Assembly (NCBI RefSeq): GCF_030272615.1
Contig: NC_081415.1
Span: 419,366,257 to 419,430,256 of the forward strand
Direction of reading: 5' to 3'
DNA: 64,000 bases
DNA from: Cryptomeria japonica
Taxonomy: Eukaryota > Streptophyta > Pinopsida > Cupressales > Cupressaceae
This document shows, piece after piece, positions 1 to 10,799 of the stretch (positions are counted from its first letter, which is position 1; each line of letters opens with the position of its first letter). The notes under the pieces are model-generated. The model had not been told where the DNA came from, made no database searches, and worked only from the letters and a program-made list of their open reading frames with translations. A program made the translations under genes and the position numbers.

Positions 1-160
1 ATTGATCCCTTTTGTAATTCATTATTTGATTATCATTATTGCATTTTTTTGCTCTAGGTTTTCAAAGCAATCTTTGTGTTTTGTGAATCTTCCATTGTTG
101 TGACAAGTTGCATACATGGATTCACTAGGTTCTATGAGGTTGTATTCTACAACTTTTACA
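1..160 (+). repeat. 5' LTR fragment of copia relic 1
   Basis: This is the right-hand end of an LTR cut by the window edge. It ends in ACTTTTACA directly before a primer-binding motif at 161. The last 40 bases resemble the end of the LTR at 2316-2624 (both have GTTGTATT..CAACTT before the boundary), which identifies them as the two LTRs of one element. The LTR start lies outside the window. Confidence 0.6.
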
Positions 161-174
161 TGGTATCAGAGCTT
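161..174 (+). other. Primer-binding site, initiator-Met tRNA type
   Basis: TGGTATCAGAGCTT follows the LTR end. TGGTATCAGAGC is the usual plant Ty1/copia primer-binding site, complementary to the 3' end of initiator methionine tRNA, where minus-strand DNA synthesis starts. Confidence 0.75.
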
Positions 175-266
175 GGGAATTTATTCCAGATGCTCAGAGG
201 AAAGCCATGGAGAGGAAGAGATGACTACTCATATTTGTTGGCTACTATGAGGATGTTAAGGCATAC

Positions 267-2111
267 ATGTTGTTTGATCCTGATTCCCAAGAGGTCCTGT
301 TTAGGTGGGATGTCCAGTTTGATGAGTGCCTTCCTCCAATGGATTCTCCATCACCAACTTCTCCCTCACTGCCTCCTCCTCCCTCTTTATCTTTTGAGGA
401 TTCCCTATTCCTTGAGGATGATGTAGATGATGGTCTGCCATCTCCACCACCACCGCCACCCATAGCTCAACCTTTGCCCAAGTGGTCCCGATTTACAGTT
501 GATGCCACTGGTTATATGGCAGGCGATCCTTCAGATTCTCGTCGTACTCATGCACATACATCTAGTTCTAGTCTTCTGAGTCATACTATTTCAGATGATC
601 CTCAGAAACTTTTAGAGGTGATTGGTCACCCAGAGTGTGATACAACCATAGATGAGGAGTATTCTTCTTTGATGAAGAATCATACTTGGGATCTTTGTAC
701 TCTTCCAAAAGGAAGAAAGTTGGTTTAGTGCAAGTGGGTGTACCATACCAAGTATGCTGCAGATGGCTCTATTAATAAGTATAAGGCTCATCTTGTTGCG
801 AAGGGTATTGATTACTTTGAGACCTTTTCTCCTGTCATCAAGATGAATTCTATTCACTTTGTACTTTCGCTTGCAGCTTCACAGAGATGAATAATTTTTC
901 AGATGGATGTGAAGAGTGCCTTCTTGCATGGAGACCACTTTCATGAGGAGATCTATATGGAGCATCCTTAGGGATTTGTGCAGGATTCTTCTTTGGTTTG
1001 CAGACTTCGGTGTTCATTATATGGTCTCAAATAGGCCCCTCAGGCTTGGTATGAGAAGATGGACTCTTTCTTGATTTCCACACTCTTCACACATTGTCAT
1101 TCCGATCCCGCAGTTTATATTCAGTGTCAGGGGGATAATATAGTTATTCTTGTGTTATATGTTGATGATCTCATCATTACCGGTAGCTCGTCCTCCTTGA
1201 TTCAGGATATTTAGAGAGCTTTGATGAAGCAGTTTGAGATGACAGATCTTGGACTTCTACACTATTTTTTGGGCCTTATTCAATATTCCAATGGGATATC
1301 CATACTTCAATAGAAGTATTCTCTTGATATGCTTCATAGATTTCACATGCTTGATTGCAATCTTGCACCCACACCATTTCAGTCAGGTGTTGTTTTGTCT
1401 GCCACTTGTTCTACACCTTTCGTGGATCCTACCTTACACGGGCAGTTAGTTGGCAGTTTGTTGTACCTGACACATACACGCCCAAATCTTTCCTTTACGG
1501 TTGGTCTTGTCTCTAGGTTCTCCCATGATCCCCATGAGAGCCATTGGCGAGCTGCCAAACATATTTTGAGGTATATTCAGGGCACTACACATTTTGGCAT
1601 TCACCATACTTCAGGATCCTCTCATATTGTTGGCTTCACTGACTCAGATTGGGTTGGTGATGCTCATGATTGGAAGTCTAGTTCTGGCTTTGTTTTTTGC
1701 CTTGGTTTTGGCCCTATCACATGGTGTTGCAAGAAGTAGTTTGCTATTGCATTATCATCTACAGAAGCTAAGTACCGAGCAATGGTGTTAGCTAGTCAGG
1801 AGGTTTTATGGCTTCGATAGTTGATGACTGAGTTTGGGTTCCCTCCTGATAGTCCCATTATTATTTAGTGGGACAATCAGAGTGACATTCACATTTCTCG
1901 CAACCCAGTGGAGCATCAGAGGACTAAACACATTGATCTTCACATGCACTTCATCAGACAGTTGATTGAGGATGGGTTTCTCATCTTGGAGTACATACCT
2001 ACAGAGGAGCAGGTTGTTGACATCTTCACTAAACCTTTCACATCTCCACACTACCTTCAGTTGTGCTGTATGCTTGGGGTGAAGGAAGTTGTCCTTGGGG
2101 GGTCTCATTGA
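267..2111 (+). pseudogene. Ty1/copia pol relic: integrase C-terminus, RT, RNase H
   Basis: A single reading frame of about 615 codons holds the C-terminal tail of a copia integrase (FDPDSQEVLF, DVQFDE near 267-330), a serine/proline-rich linker, reverse transcriptase (QMDVKSAFLHG near 900, APQAWYEK near 1035, YVDDLIITG near 1160) and RNase H (FTDSDWVGD near 1635, ALSSTEAKYRAM near 1750, HIDLHMHFIR near 1930, DIFTKPF near 2020). I see no frameshift. Nine stops interrupt it: eight TAG (726, 969, 1032, 1212, 1311, 1737, 1818, 1866) and one TGA (888). Several TAGs sit at family Gln positions, for example in the conserved LKQAP motif at 1032. Gag, protease and most of integrase are missing: only about 100 bases separate the primer-binding site from the integrase tail. 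The element cannot encode a working enzyme. Confidence 0.9.
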
Positions 2112-2315
2112 GGCCTTCCTTCCTTCATGTTTTTTTTAGCATGCTTTTTCCATCTCTTTTTTGGAATAGAGTTTTTCCCATGAGGTTTTCTCTATTGCTC
2201 CGGTTTATAGAGATTTGGTTGTGATTGGGTACCTCATTAGGCTTTGTTGTCGGGACCCAAATTTGTTTTCATGCATTTAGTTTGCAGCTTCTCCCTAAGC
2301 TCATCTTAAAGGGGG

Positions 2316-2624
2316 TGTTAGAGTAAAAGGTAATTTTACTTAGTTAGTTTAATTAAGTCACCTTTTATTCCTTCTTAAGATTCTCTTAGTTATGCATTGT
2401 ATGTATTTAATAATTATTCTAATTATTAAATACATTCTCATTTAGGGTTGCAAAATCTCCTTTTATAAGGATTGTATTGTATTTCTTTATTTATTCCCTC
2501 TCTGAATGATAATATTTTCCTTCATAACCATTATTTATTTTTTGCCTCCATTCTTCCCTTGTGATAGGTATTTTGCATGCAATCCTTCTTGGGATCTCTA
2601 AAGTTGTATTTCTCAACTTCTTCA
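2316..2624 (+). repeat. Middle LTR of copia relic 1
   Basis: It follows a purine-rich tract (CTTAAAGGGGG) and starts TGTTAGAG. It ends in CAACTTCTTCA just before TAGTATCTTATG, a decayed copy of the TGGTATCAGAGC primer site. That second primer-like site, followed by more internal sequence and a third LTR start, shows this LTR is shared by two internal regions rather than being a simple 3' terminus. Length is about 309 bp. Confidence 0.7.
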
Positions 2625-3662
2625 TAGTATCTTATGATTTTGCGTGGGATGACTCTTTTTTGGCCGTTCTTCATGTATTTCCAGTCTTATGTCTTTTTTT
2701 GAAATTCTGAGCTTTCATTGTAAGAACTTATGATTTTGTAATTGCACCGAGATAAAGTGTCTTTGTATTGCACATGTATTATGGGATCTTGCACATAATT
2801 TTTGTGCCTTATTGTGCTCACACTATGATATAAAGTACCATGAGGGTTTGATGTTTTCCTTCATACCTTTCTCATGCATGTGTGCCTTGGTTTGCACACC
2901 CTTTGTATTTGCTTGTACTTTCATGTCTGCACAATCAAATGTTCTTGGTTCTTCTTCATGCACTACATTATGGCTTTTAGATTCAGTGTACTTGTCATAC
3001 CTCTCCCTTGTCAGCATTATGGGGGGTTTCTACTATTGGTGCAAGTGCTTCCATGGTTTTGTATTGGAGTGAGATATGTATTCAGTATTTGTTTCTATGT
3101 ACTAGGAGGATGCAGCGATTGGTTACCCATGCATTTTGGTGAGATGGAATACTTACCATATGGACACTCTTGCATTCCTATTTCTGAAGGCAACCTTCCA
3201 TTTTTCATTTGATCGGTTCTTTAGACTATTGGTACTTGTGTCATCTGTATCTTCGAATTACAGATGTTTTACCTGTGTTTGCCATCTGATTTGGATTCGT
3301 GTCTTCTTGATATTGATCACCTTTTGTTTTGGAGGAGGTTCTTATTTCAGCATCATAACACTCATTTGATGATAGTTTTTGCAGGTTCTTCATGCTTCAG
3401 TGATTCTTCATGCTCTTCTTTTGTTCCTATATTTTGGAACATTCTTGTTTGGAGGTTTCTTAGTCCTTCACTTGAGATTTCATCTCTTCTTGGAGAGGAG
3501 TTTTGTTCCCATAGGGTTTTCTCCCTTTTCTCCACTTTATAGAGATTTCATTGTACTTGGATAACTCATCAGGCCTTGTTGTCGGGACCCATTTTTTGGC
3601 TTTCATGCATCTAGTCCTTTTTTTTTTTTTTAGCTTCTCGCTATCTTCATCTTAAGGGGGGG
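2625..3662 (+). mobile_element. Second, non-coding internal region of the copia relic array
   Basis: The segment begins with a degenerate primer site and ends with sequence like that before the middle LTR (TTTATAGAGATTT, TTGTTGTCGGGACCCA, CATGCATCTAGT, then a purine tract). The roughly 700 bases between do not encode recognisable gag or pol. Short open frames on both strands, for example 2812-3072, look accidental. It appears to be a deletion derivative in which only the ends relate to the autonomous copy. Confidence 0.55.
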
Positions 3663-3830
3663 TTTTAGAGTAAAGGTATTAGTTTACTTAGTTAATTAAA
3701 TCATATTGATTTAATAATTAAGTCACCTTTTCTCTATTTCACTTAAGCTAAATTTAGGAAGCTAAACTTAGGAAAATTAATAGTTAATTTATTATTAATT
3801 TTGTTGCCCCCATATTTGGCATACCTAAAA
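3663..3830 (+). repeat. Third, partial LTR of the copia relic array
   Basis: TTTTAGAGTAAAGG after a seven-G purine tract matches the start of the middle LTR (TGTTAGAGTAAAAGG), and both continue with TTTACTTAGTTA and AAGTCACCTTTT. Similarity fades after about 3745 and I cannot place the right end. Confidence 0.5.
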
Positions 3831-4408
3831 TTTAAATTTCAAATCAATCTCATTGTCAAGTAAAGGTCCAATAGGTGTTTATGCGTAAGTAATGAGCGCA
3901 TTGTCCAAGGTCATTACTAAACAAAATATGAAAATGGAAGAATTTTGAGAATTGCCACAAATTGAGGGAAATCAGTTGACAGTTGTGATCTAAGCATCAT
4001 TTTGTATCACGTGGCCAATTTTCACTTGAACCTAGTTCATACTTTGTCATATTTTAAACTTTCAATTTTTGGTATCTGTTGCCCCAAAATGATTAAATTA
4101 TCTCATCCTAGGCTTTGTCATGAGGTGTAAATAATCATGTGGACCAATTTCCCTTCCATTGATGCGTAGTTTGAATTTCAGGACCCAACTCCCTACCGTT
4201 TGAAAGTTATGTCATTTTCTCCACCCAAAGTGATAAATTTAAAATATTTAAATTATTTCTCAAATAATAATTTAATATTTCAAATTATTTCAATATGTTT
4301 GGTCAATTGTGATAAAAAGTTGTCTTAAAAAATTGGTTAAATTATTCCTCGATTCCTCTCTGAGATCAATGGTTTCTAGGGTCTAAAGGATAGTTCGTTG
4401 AAGTAGAA
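3831..4408. other. Unassigned AT-rich sequence
   Basis: No coding frame, LTR pair or repeat could be identified between the third LTR fragment and the palindrome cluster. Confidence 0.5.
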
Positions 4409-4637
4409 GGTTAGAAATTCTCACCTTTTGAGCATTCTTAACCTTGTTTCTCAACCTTTTGTCATAAAGGTTAGAAATGCTCACTTTTTGAGCATTTCTA
4501 ACCTGTATTTCTAACCTTAAATTAAAAAAAGGTTAGAAATGCTCACTTTTTGAGCATTTCTAACCTTATTTCGTAACCTTGCAGGTCCCACTTTGCTAGG
4601 AAGGTTAGAAATGCTCAAAAAATGAGCATTCTTAACC
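4409..4637. repeat. Four tandem palindromic repeats
   Basis: Four hairpins of 35-39 bp lie at 4409-4443, 4468-4504, 4529-4567 and 4603-4637. Each has arms GGTTAGAAATGCTCA and TGAGCATTTCTAACC around a short loop (CTTTT in copies 2 and 3, A-rich in copy 4). Between hairpins lie short variants of TTTCTAACCTT. Arms of copies 2 and 3 are perfect or nearly so, while intervening DNA is dissimilar. There is no coding frame. The function is unknown; a foldback transposon core or satellite seed is possible. Confidence 0.85.
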
Positions 4638-4851
4638 CTTTTTCATAAGAGTTTTTTTAAAAAAAAGAGAGGAAAAAAAATCTTCAAATAGAAGGATTAT
4701 GAACATCATCAATGCACTAAAAGAAGCATGGACATACCTGAAATGGAGTATGGATGCGAAGTGTGGAAGGCGTAGATTGTCAAAATGAATGAATGCCTTT
4801 AGTTGAGGTTGAGTTAATTTGACGCAATATTCATCAAGGCATAAGAGGATA

Positions 4852-6370
4852 AAGGAATTGTGTTAGATGTTGTAGTCGCAGCTGCTCTGGTAAACAATAC
4901 ACAACATGCTTATGAATGCAAACCATGGAACCATAGCTTATATTTGAATAGCTGCAAACTGTAAATGTATGATAAAGCCGTTAGTTGTTTTGTCAAAGTG
5001 CAATGACTCTAATAGAAAATACACGTAACATGTTTGAATGTTGCAGAATGGGGAAGAATAGACAATATCCATGAGATGCTTGACAAGAATACCCCGTATG
5101 CTACAGATTATGGATGCATAGACAACGCATGTAAATTGTTTGACAAAATATCTCAAAGAAACATCTCTTTAGCAGGTGTTAATCCCAGAGATGTGGTCTC
5201 ATGACATGCGGTGATGCACAGACAACACATGTGAACTGTTCGATATAATTTCTCCAAGGAATGCGAATCAGCGACAGGAAACGCACATGACTGAATTTTT
5301 CAAAAATCTTCTTTCTTGACATGCGTTGCTTCTAGCAATGTGGTCTTAGGAAATGCGATGGTTGTAGGCTATCCAAAAAATTGAATGAGGTATTACATCC
5401 ATCAAAAGACAATGCACGTAGAGTGTTTGGCAGTAGTGAATGGCATAGACAAGGCATTTAATAGTTTGACAAACCACCTCAAGGAAATGCGTCCCTCGAC
5501 AAATGCAAACCATGGAAGCCTTGACGTGGCACATGAACTATTTGATAGAATATCATTGCAGACATGAATGCATCGTGAGAGCATAGGGAATGCATAGGCA
5601 TGCCAACATTTTGACATAATTCCTCAAAGAAACATTATCTCATGGCATGCTTGGTCTCATGAAACATGGTGATTGCAGGATATACGCAAATTGCCAATAG
5701 ACATCCATCTACGCATAATAATGGAAGAATTGCATAGGTGTTGTGATCATAGCTGCTCTGGTAGATGGGGTTGCAAATCCATAAGTTCACACAAGGTAAG
5801 TGAACTGTATGACAAAATAGCTCGAAAAGATGTCTTATTTCAAGGATTGAAAGAAAATGATGGAAATATGAATGCAAAATGGATTGCACAAGGAAGCTCT
5901 CCAAATTTTCAATCTAATTAAGCTCTCTCAAAAACATCCTCACATCATGTAGCTACGGTCAAAAAGTCGATAGCATGCCTCAAGGAGTCAACTTCTCAAA
6001 TTATATGATGATTGCATGGCCAATACTGTGAAGTGTTTGTAGAGTTGTTGAATGTGGAAGCACAAACAATGCTACAGAATATGGAAACATAGACCAAACA
6101 CATGAATTGTTTGTTAGAGTGTCTCGAAGAGATTTCATCCCAGGAAAGTAATGAAATGATGGCAGCGATACAAACATGCACTCATTGGAAAAGTGATAGA
6201 ACCACCCTCCATGCCTACGCAAAATGAAAACTTTGAAATAGAGTTTGTAAATTGATCAAAGCACTAAATAAATGAGGATTATTCTTAGATATAAAACCAT
6301 GGTCATCATACATGAAGAATGTGAAGCATAAGACAAGACGTGCTATTCATTTTACATAATGCCTCAAATT
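4852..6370 (+). pseudogene. Decayed pentatricopeptide-repeat (PPR) gene relic
   Basis: Short stretches translate to typical halves of plant PLS-type PPR motifs. They are YGCIDNACKLFDKISQRN near 5110, TDNTCELFDIISPRN near 5220, IDKAFNSLTNHLKEM near 5446, GSLDVAHELFDRIS near 5513, ACQHFDIIPQRN near 5600, KVSELYDKIARKDV near 5795 and GNIDQTHELFVRVSRRDF near 6085. Near 4852 KGIVLDVVVAAALVN resembles the segment of these proteins usually written LDVVVGTALV. PPR proteins of this class bind organellar RNA in mitochondria or plastids and often guide C-to-U editing. Frames change repeatedly, stops are common, and motifs are spaced irregularly with the first half of most repeats missing. No E or DYW domain is visible. 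I infer an old intron-poor PPR copy eroded by indels; it is not functional. Confidence 0.65.
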
Positions 6371-6399
6371 CATCTCATGGCTTGTGGTGATTTCAAACA

Positions 6400-6849
6400 A
6401 ATGTAATGGCATGACTCATGGATCACATTGATCGCAAGGAATAGACAAATATATTTGTTGGGAAGATCTAAGTGCAAAGCTTGTGGAACCATAGTCAAAG
6501 AACTTCAAGGGTCTGGCAGATTGCAACACTAATTTCATAAACCACAACCAACATTCTCCATCCGCAGTGGACTGACACACAAAAGCTAGGAGACCACGAA
6601 AATAATGTCATGAACATGATAATGTCCTCATCATATAAGCCTTCTTATTGTTCAAAGAAACATTATGTTCATGATGGATAAGGATGTTCGAGAACTTGTA
6701 GACATGAATTCAAATGGTGAGATGATTACGAGATCAATGAAGCAAATGAAGATGGAGGCCACCTCGACAAAATCAACGAACAAATTATTCCTTCAATGTA
6801 ATGGGTTTGATATTATTTTTGTAAAAAGTGACTTGTGTCGCTTATTGTA
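6400..6849. other. Unassigned sequence after the PPR relic
   Basis: One short open frame (6665-6850, 61 codons) is present, without recognisable similarity. It may be more eroded PPR gene or flank; I see no RNA gene or repeat. Confidence 0.4.
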
Positions 6850-7672
6850 ACCCAAGGTTAGAAAGTTGACTTCTTCTGCGCATAAAAGTGTAGGTTACTA
6901 ACTCATTGAAATTCACGCAGAAAAGAGTTAGTTACTAACCCAAGATTAAAGTTAGTTACTAAGGTGGTTATTCTGGGAAGCCTATAAATACAAGGCTATT
7001 TGTAATATAGGGAAGACTTTTTACAGAGGGAAAACTCTGCTAGAATTCCAGGAGAAACTTGTAATGACATTTTGATTTGCACTATGTATAGAAAGGATTT
7101 TGGACTTGTATATTTTCAAAAGGATAATGAAGAATACATCTTAGTTCGTGTGTTCTAAATGTATTCATGTGTTATCATTGCTGATTTCTCAAATGTCAAA
7201 TTGGTAGTCTTTTTATGTATATGTGATTTATACAATTGATGTGATGATGCACAAGCAACCTTTGGTATCTTAGTTTGAATGTGTTGAAGTTTCTTATCTC
7301 TGCGTATGTTGAGATTTGTTAATCTTCTTTATCGTCATCTCATGGCTAAGCATATTACGTTATACACTCCCCTTTGTAATTTGTTGTAGTGTTGAGAAAT
7401 CTCAGTTGATGGTCATATGTCTATTGTTGGGGTTTCTATCTTTATTTCTCATTTAAGTTCTATGTTTTATCCTTTATGTACTTTCAGGTTAAAAGTACAC
7501 AAAAATCCTAAACACCCATATCATACGAGGGAGATGCCCATCTCAAACGCAAAGGAAGATCGTGTTTCACAAAACGATCTCTCCAACTGTTGGAATGTTT
7601 GTCATTGCTCATCGGGCAAACGAGGTCAGTTTTAGATAAATGACCGTAGTGACAAATCTGTTTACGAATAGA
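6850..7672 (+). repeat. Probable 5' LTR region of retroelement A
   Basis: The segment precedes a primer-binding motif at 7673 and contains a promoter-like CCTATAAATA at 6981. Before that, GGTTACTAACTC (about 6892) and GAGTTAGTTACTAACC (about 6926) form an imperfect inverted repeat. The left boundary is not defined because no second copy exists in the window. The LTR assignment rests on position and promoter-like sequence only. Confidence 0.4.
6981..6990 (+). promoter_or_regulatory. TATA-like box in LTR of element A
   Basis: CCTATAAATA, about 690 bases before the primer-binding motif, is a typical plant TATA context. The same ten bases occur in the Tat-like LTR at 49131. Confidence 0.4.
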
Positions 7673-7697
7673 TTTTTGGTGACTCTGCTGGGGAGTG
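7673..7697 (+). other. Primer-binding motif of element A
   Basis: TTTTTGGTGACTCTGCTGGG continues to GAGTG. Nearly the same string, TTTTTGGCGACTCTGCTAGG, follows another gypsy-type LTR at 27025. Recurrence at LTR-internal junctions marks it as a tRNA-primed start site of gypsy-type elements. I did not verify which tRNA. Confidence 0.6.
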
Positions 7698-7867
7698 AAC
7701 TACCAGTGTGCTTTATTCCTCAAAAATTTCAAGGTACCTTCTTCAAAATGAAGGTTGGTGACTCTATCTGAAAGATCAAATTTAGAATATGGTTTGGTAC
7801 AAAGGAAAGTTGGAAAGTGATAATGAAAGTGATGATGAAGATTATATATCCCAAGAGGCCAGTTCCT

Positions 7868-9642
7868 GATGAGCCCATACAAGTCGACTTCTTGAAGAAA
7901 TTTTATGGTGGCATGCAGTTTACTCCTGATAAGATTCATCCCTCCTTATGTTGAGTGTTGCAAGGCATTGAAGAAAAAGATGGAAAGGAGATTGGTTTTC
8001 TTGCTTGTGATCATTTACCTAAATCAACAACAATCAAGAAAGATGAAGACAAAAGTGACCTTTCTCCTGTACAAATTGTTCAATTGAATCAAAGTCATGA
8101 TGAACCTTAACAAGTCAACTTCTTGAAGAGTTTAAACCGTGGAAAGAAACTTGATCCTCATAAAATAAATCCTTTTCTACTCTAGACTCTGCAAAAGATT
8201 GAGGAAAAAGATGGCAGAGAGAACCAAATTTTTGCTCGTGATTGTATTCTTGAATCAACAATGGATAATGATGTTGATGCTCATTCTCCTCCACCTATTT
8301 CTCAAGAAAATCAGATTCTCAATGATTCACATATCAAGTTTTTGAAAATATTCTATGGAAATAGGAAACTTGATCTTGATAAAGTGCATCCTTCTCTGCT
8401 TCAAACATTGCAAAGGATTGAACAAAAAGATGCAAATGAGAATCATTTTCTCACTGATATAAATTCCTATGAGAAAAGTAATGAAAGGAGCTCGTTAGAG
8501 TGTGTATATGCAGAAGAAGATGAAGTCACATTTTATTTGTAAGGATACATGTCAAGAGAAAGATCTAAAGGTGAGTAAGATAGAGAAAGAAGACTGTGTT
8601 CCTGTATGCCATGAGCATTATGAAGATTGTCATAGCAAAGAAAAAGTCTTTCGTGAACCTAAAAACAAGAAGCTTGAAGGAGGAATAAATGATTTCAAGA
8701 CTTCCATGCAGCCCAAGCTTCAAGAAAATGGTGAAGAGGAGAGGTATAAAGATGAATCTCCTATAGTTCTCATTCCAACTTGGTGTCTCAATTCTTTTGA
8801 CGATGACTTTCTATGTGGAGAAGATATTCTCATTCATCCATCGCTAATAGTTGAAGATGAAAACTTTTATGTGGAAATTAAAGGTATGATACCTAATGGA
8901 AAATCTTGTATGGATATGACCAATGGAGAAGCAACCATAGGTAAAATTTTGCGGACATATTCTTTATCTTCAAAAATAGAGACTTTTATTGAACTCCTAG
9001 ATCAACCTCAAGTGAAAGAAGATGAACAATCAAGTATCCACTCTTTATCATCCATCCCACTTGACTATGAAATTTTCAAATTCTATGAAGAGGAATCATT
9101 GGGACAAGAGAACACAAAATGTAATACAGATGTCTATGACCAAGTTGAAAATGGAATCCATTTAGGAATATCAACAAATGTCCCTATCTCGATGGAATTG
9201 CAATCTATGCCTTATGGAGTTTCCAATGTTCAAAGCAATCCTCCTTTTGAATTTTTAAATCAAGAAGACAACCCTATATAAGAGGAGAGCTTTGGGAATT
9301 GTACCAAGAATGCAAAGATAAATGTGGTAATGGATGATCTAATGAAGGAAGCCAATGAAGTTAATTCTCATAATGTTTGTATTCCAGATTTGTGTCTGAA
9401 AGGTTCTAAATGATGACTTCTCCTGTGGTGAAAGTGTGTACCTCAATCCTTTGTTTTCAGATGAGTGTATTTCTATAGGTTCTTTTCAAGCTGATATTCA
9501 AGAACATGATTCGATGGATGTACCAGCTCGGGCTTCTTCGCTCAAGCTGATATTTAGAGATGGGTTTTCATTTCATGTTGGTAGATTTATTCACAGATTT
9601 CAAATTGAGAAGAGACAAACTTTGAAACTTAGTGAACATTAG
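7868..9642 (+). pseudogene. Unknown retroelement ORF with a triplicated N-terminal module
   Basis: The product is not recognised. Its N-terminal part is three tandem copies of a roughly 70-residue module (7868-8096, 8098-8318, 8319-8470) with consensus FLKxFYGxRKLDxDKIHPSLL, then LQxIEEKDG. Copies 1 and 2 contain stops at a site where copy 3 has Gln: TGA in copy 1, TAG in copy 2. After a frameshift near 8535, the frame 8502-9281 encodes an acidic protein with LNSFDDDFLCGEDILIHPSL; a related segment, VLNDDFSCGESVYLNPLF, recurs near 9430, so a second module is also duplicated. No protease, RT, RNase H or zinc knuckle is visible. Its position after LTR-like DNA and a primer site suggests a non-autonomous gypsy-type element. 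Confidence 0.6.
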
Positions 9643-10790
9643 ATTATCTTTGGAATACCTATGATAAACAAAAGAAAACAAAAAATATTAGAATATACTT
9701 GAAATTTATTCATTTGAACTTCAAACTTAAAAAGAAAATAAATTATAGATCTTATTATCTTTTAAAAAATTGAAACAAAGAAGATGAAGGATAAAACTTG
9801 GAGTTTTTACATGTTGAACATATACTTAGAATACTTAAGGAAATATAGTTTTTTAAAAGAACATGTTCTCATATCTTCATTTTTGTATTCTACTTATATG
9901 CAAATATGTGCATACATGCGTTACACCTTCTTAAATTTTAAACTTACTTTATCATACTGAAAATGAAAGATTATTTATGCCAAAATTATATTTGGATTAT
10001 GTTTAATAGAAAGAAAATAGGCATGTTGCATGAATGATTATGCTAAAAATGTGTGTATGGGGAAAGTATATGTTTTGGGACGGGTGCCGAATATGGAGTT
10101 TAGAGAGAATAGTTTGCTTTTTCCAAACTATGTTTTATTGTTATGCATGGTATTATACTCGACCGAGTAACTTATTGACCATTGGAATAGATGGATTTAT
10201 TTATGACTTGCTACCATATCCTTCTATTGATCTTGCTTGTTTCTTAAATGAAATAGAATAAATAAAAATGCATGCATCATACTAGGCATGCACCAGATTC
10301 CATCTTGTATATTGAATTATTCTTGCTAAACAATTTGTGCAGGGTCAGGTATTCTTGAATGACTAGGAATTCTGGGGAAGTGTATACTTCAAGGTTGGGT
10401 GGAAAAAGCACCTGAATCTTGTTCTCATTTTAATTCAAAGGATTGAATTGAAGATAGCTAAAGGATTGGAGATCAGAGGACGCATCTCATCCATTATTGT
10501 GTTATTTATCTTATGTTTGTATATTTAAGCTTAAGGCAATTGAATGCCTAAGTCTTGTATAGAATTTATAAATGATGTATAGTTTGATTGAAATACTATC
10601 AAATAGTACTCTATGTTATACGAATACTATTTAATGAATATAAACTTGATATTTATATCATTGAACTTGCATATGAAATGATACTATATGATTATGGAAT
10701 GATTAGTGAGAGAAACAAATGAATTTATTAAATGAATTATAAATTTGTTTGAAGAATAAAGAGTATTATTTATTTTATAGAAGTTAGAGC
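9643..10790. other. Unassigned AT-rich DNA
   Basis: Short frames such as 10034-10261 show no family resemblance. It may include the 3' part of element A, but I cannot find a matching 3' LTR. Confidence 0.4.
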
Positions 10791-10799
10791 ATCTACGTC

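Noticed and set aside
161-174. tRNA gene (tRNA-like TGGTATCAGAGC)
   Set aside because: Only the 3'-terminal complement is present, at LTR ends; there is no cloverleaf. It is a primer-binding site, also at 28618, 37374 and 39851.
2812-3072. Small secreted or membrane protein genes
   Set aside because: Cys/Phe-rich short frames overlap in several phases and on both strands within a decayed retroelement; no start context or conservation can be seen.
4409-4637. CRISPR-like array
   Set aside because: Repeats are palindromes with irregular, partly repeat-derived spacers, in a plant retroelement context; no cas-like gene is present.
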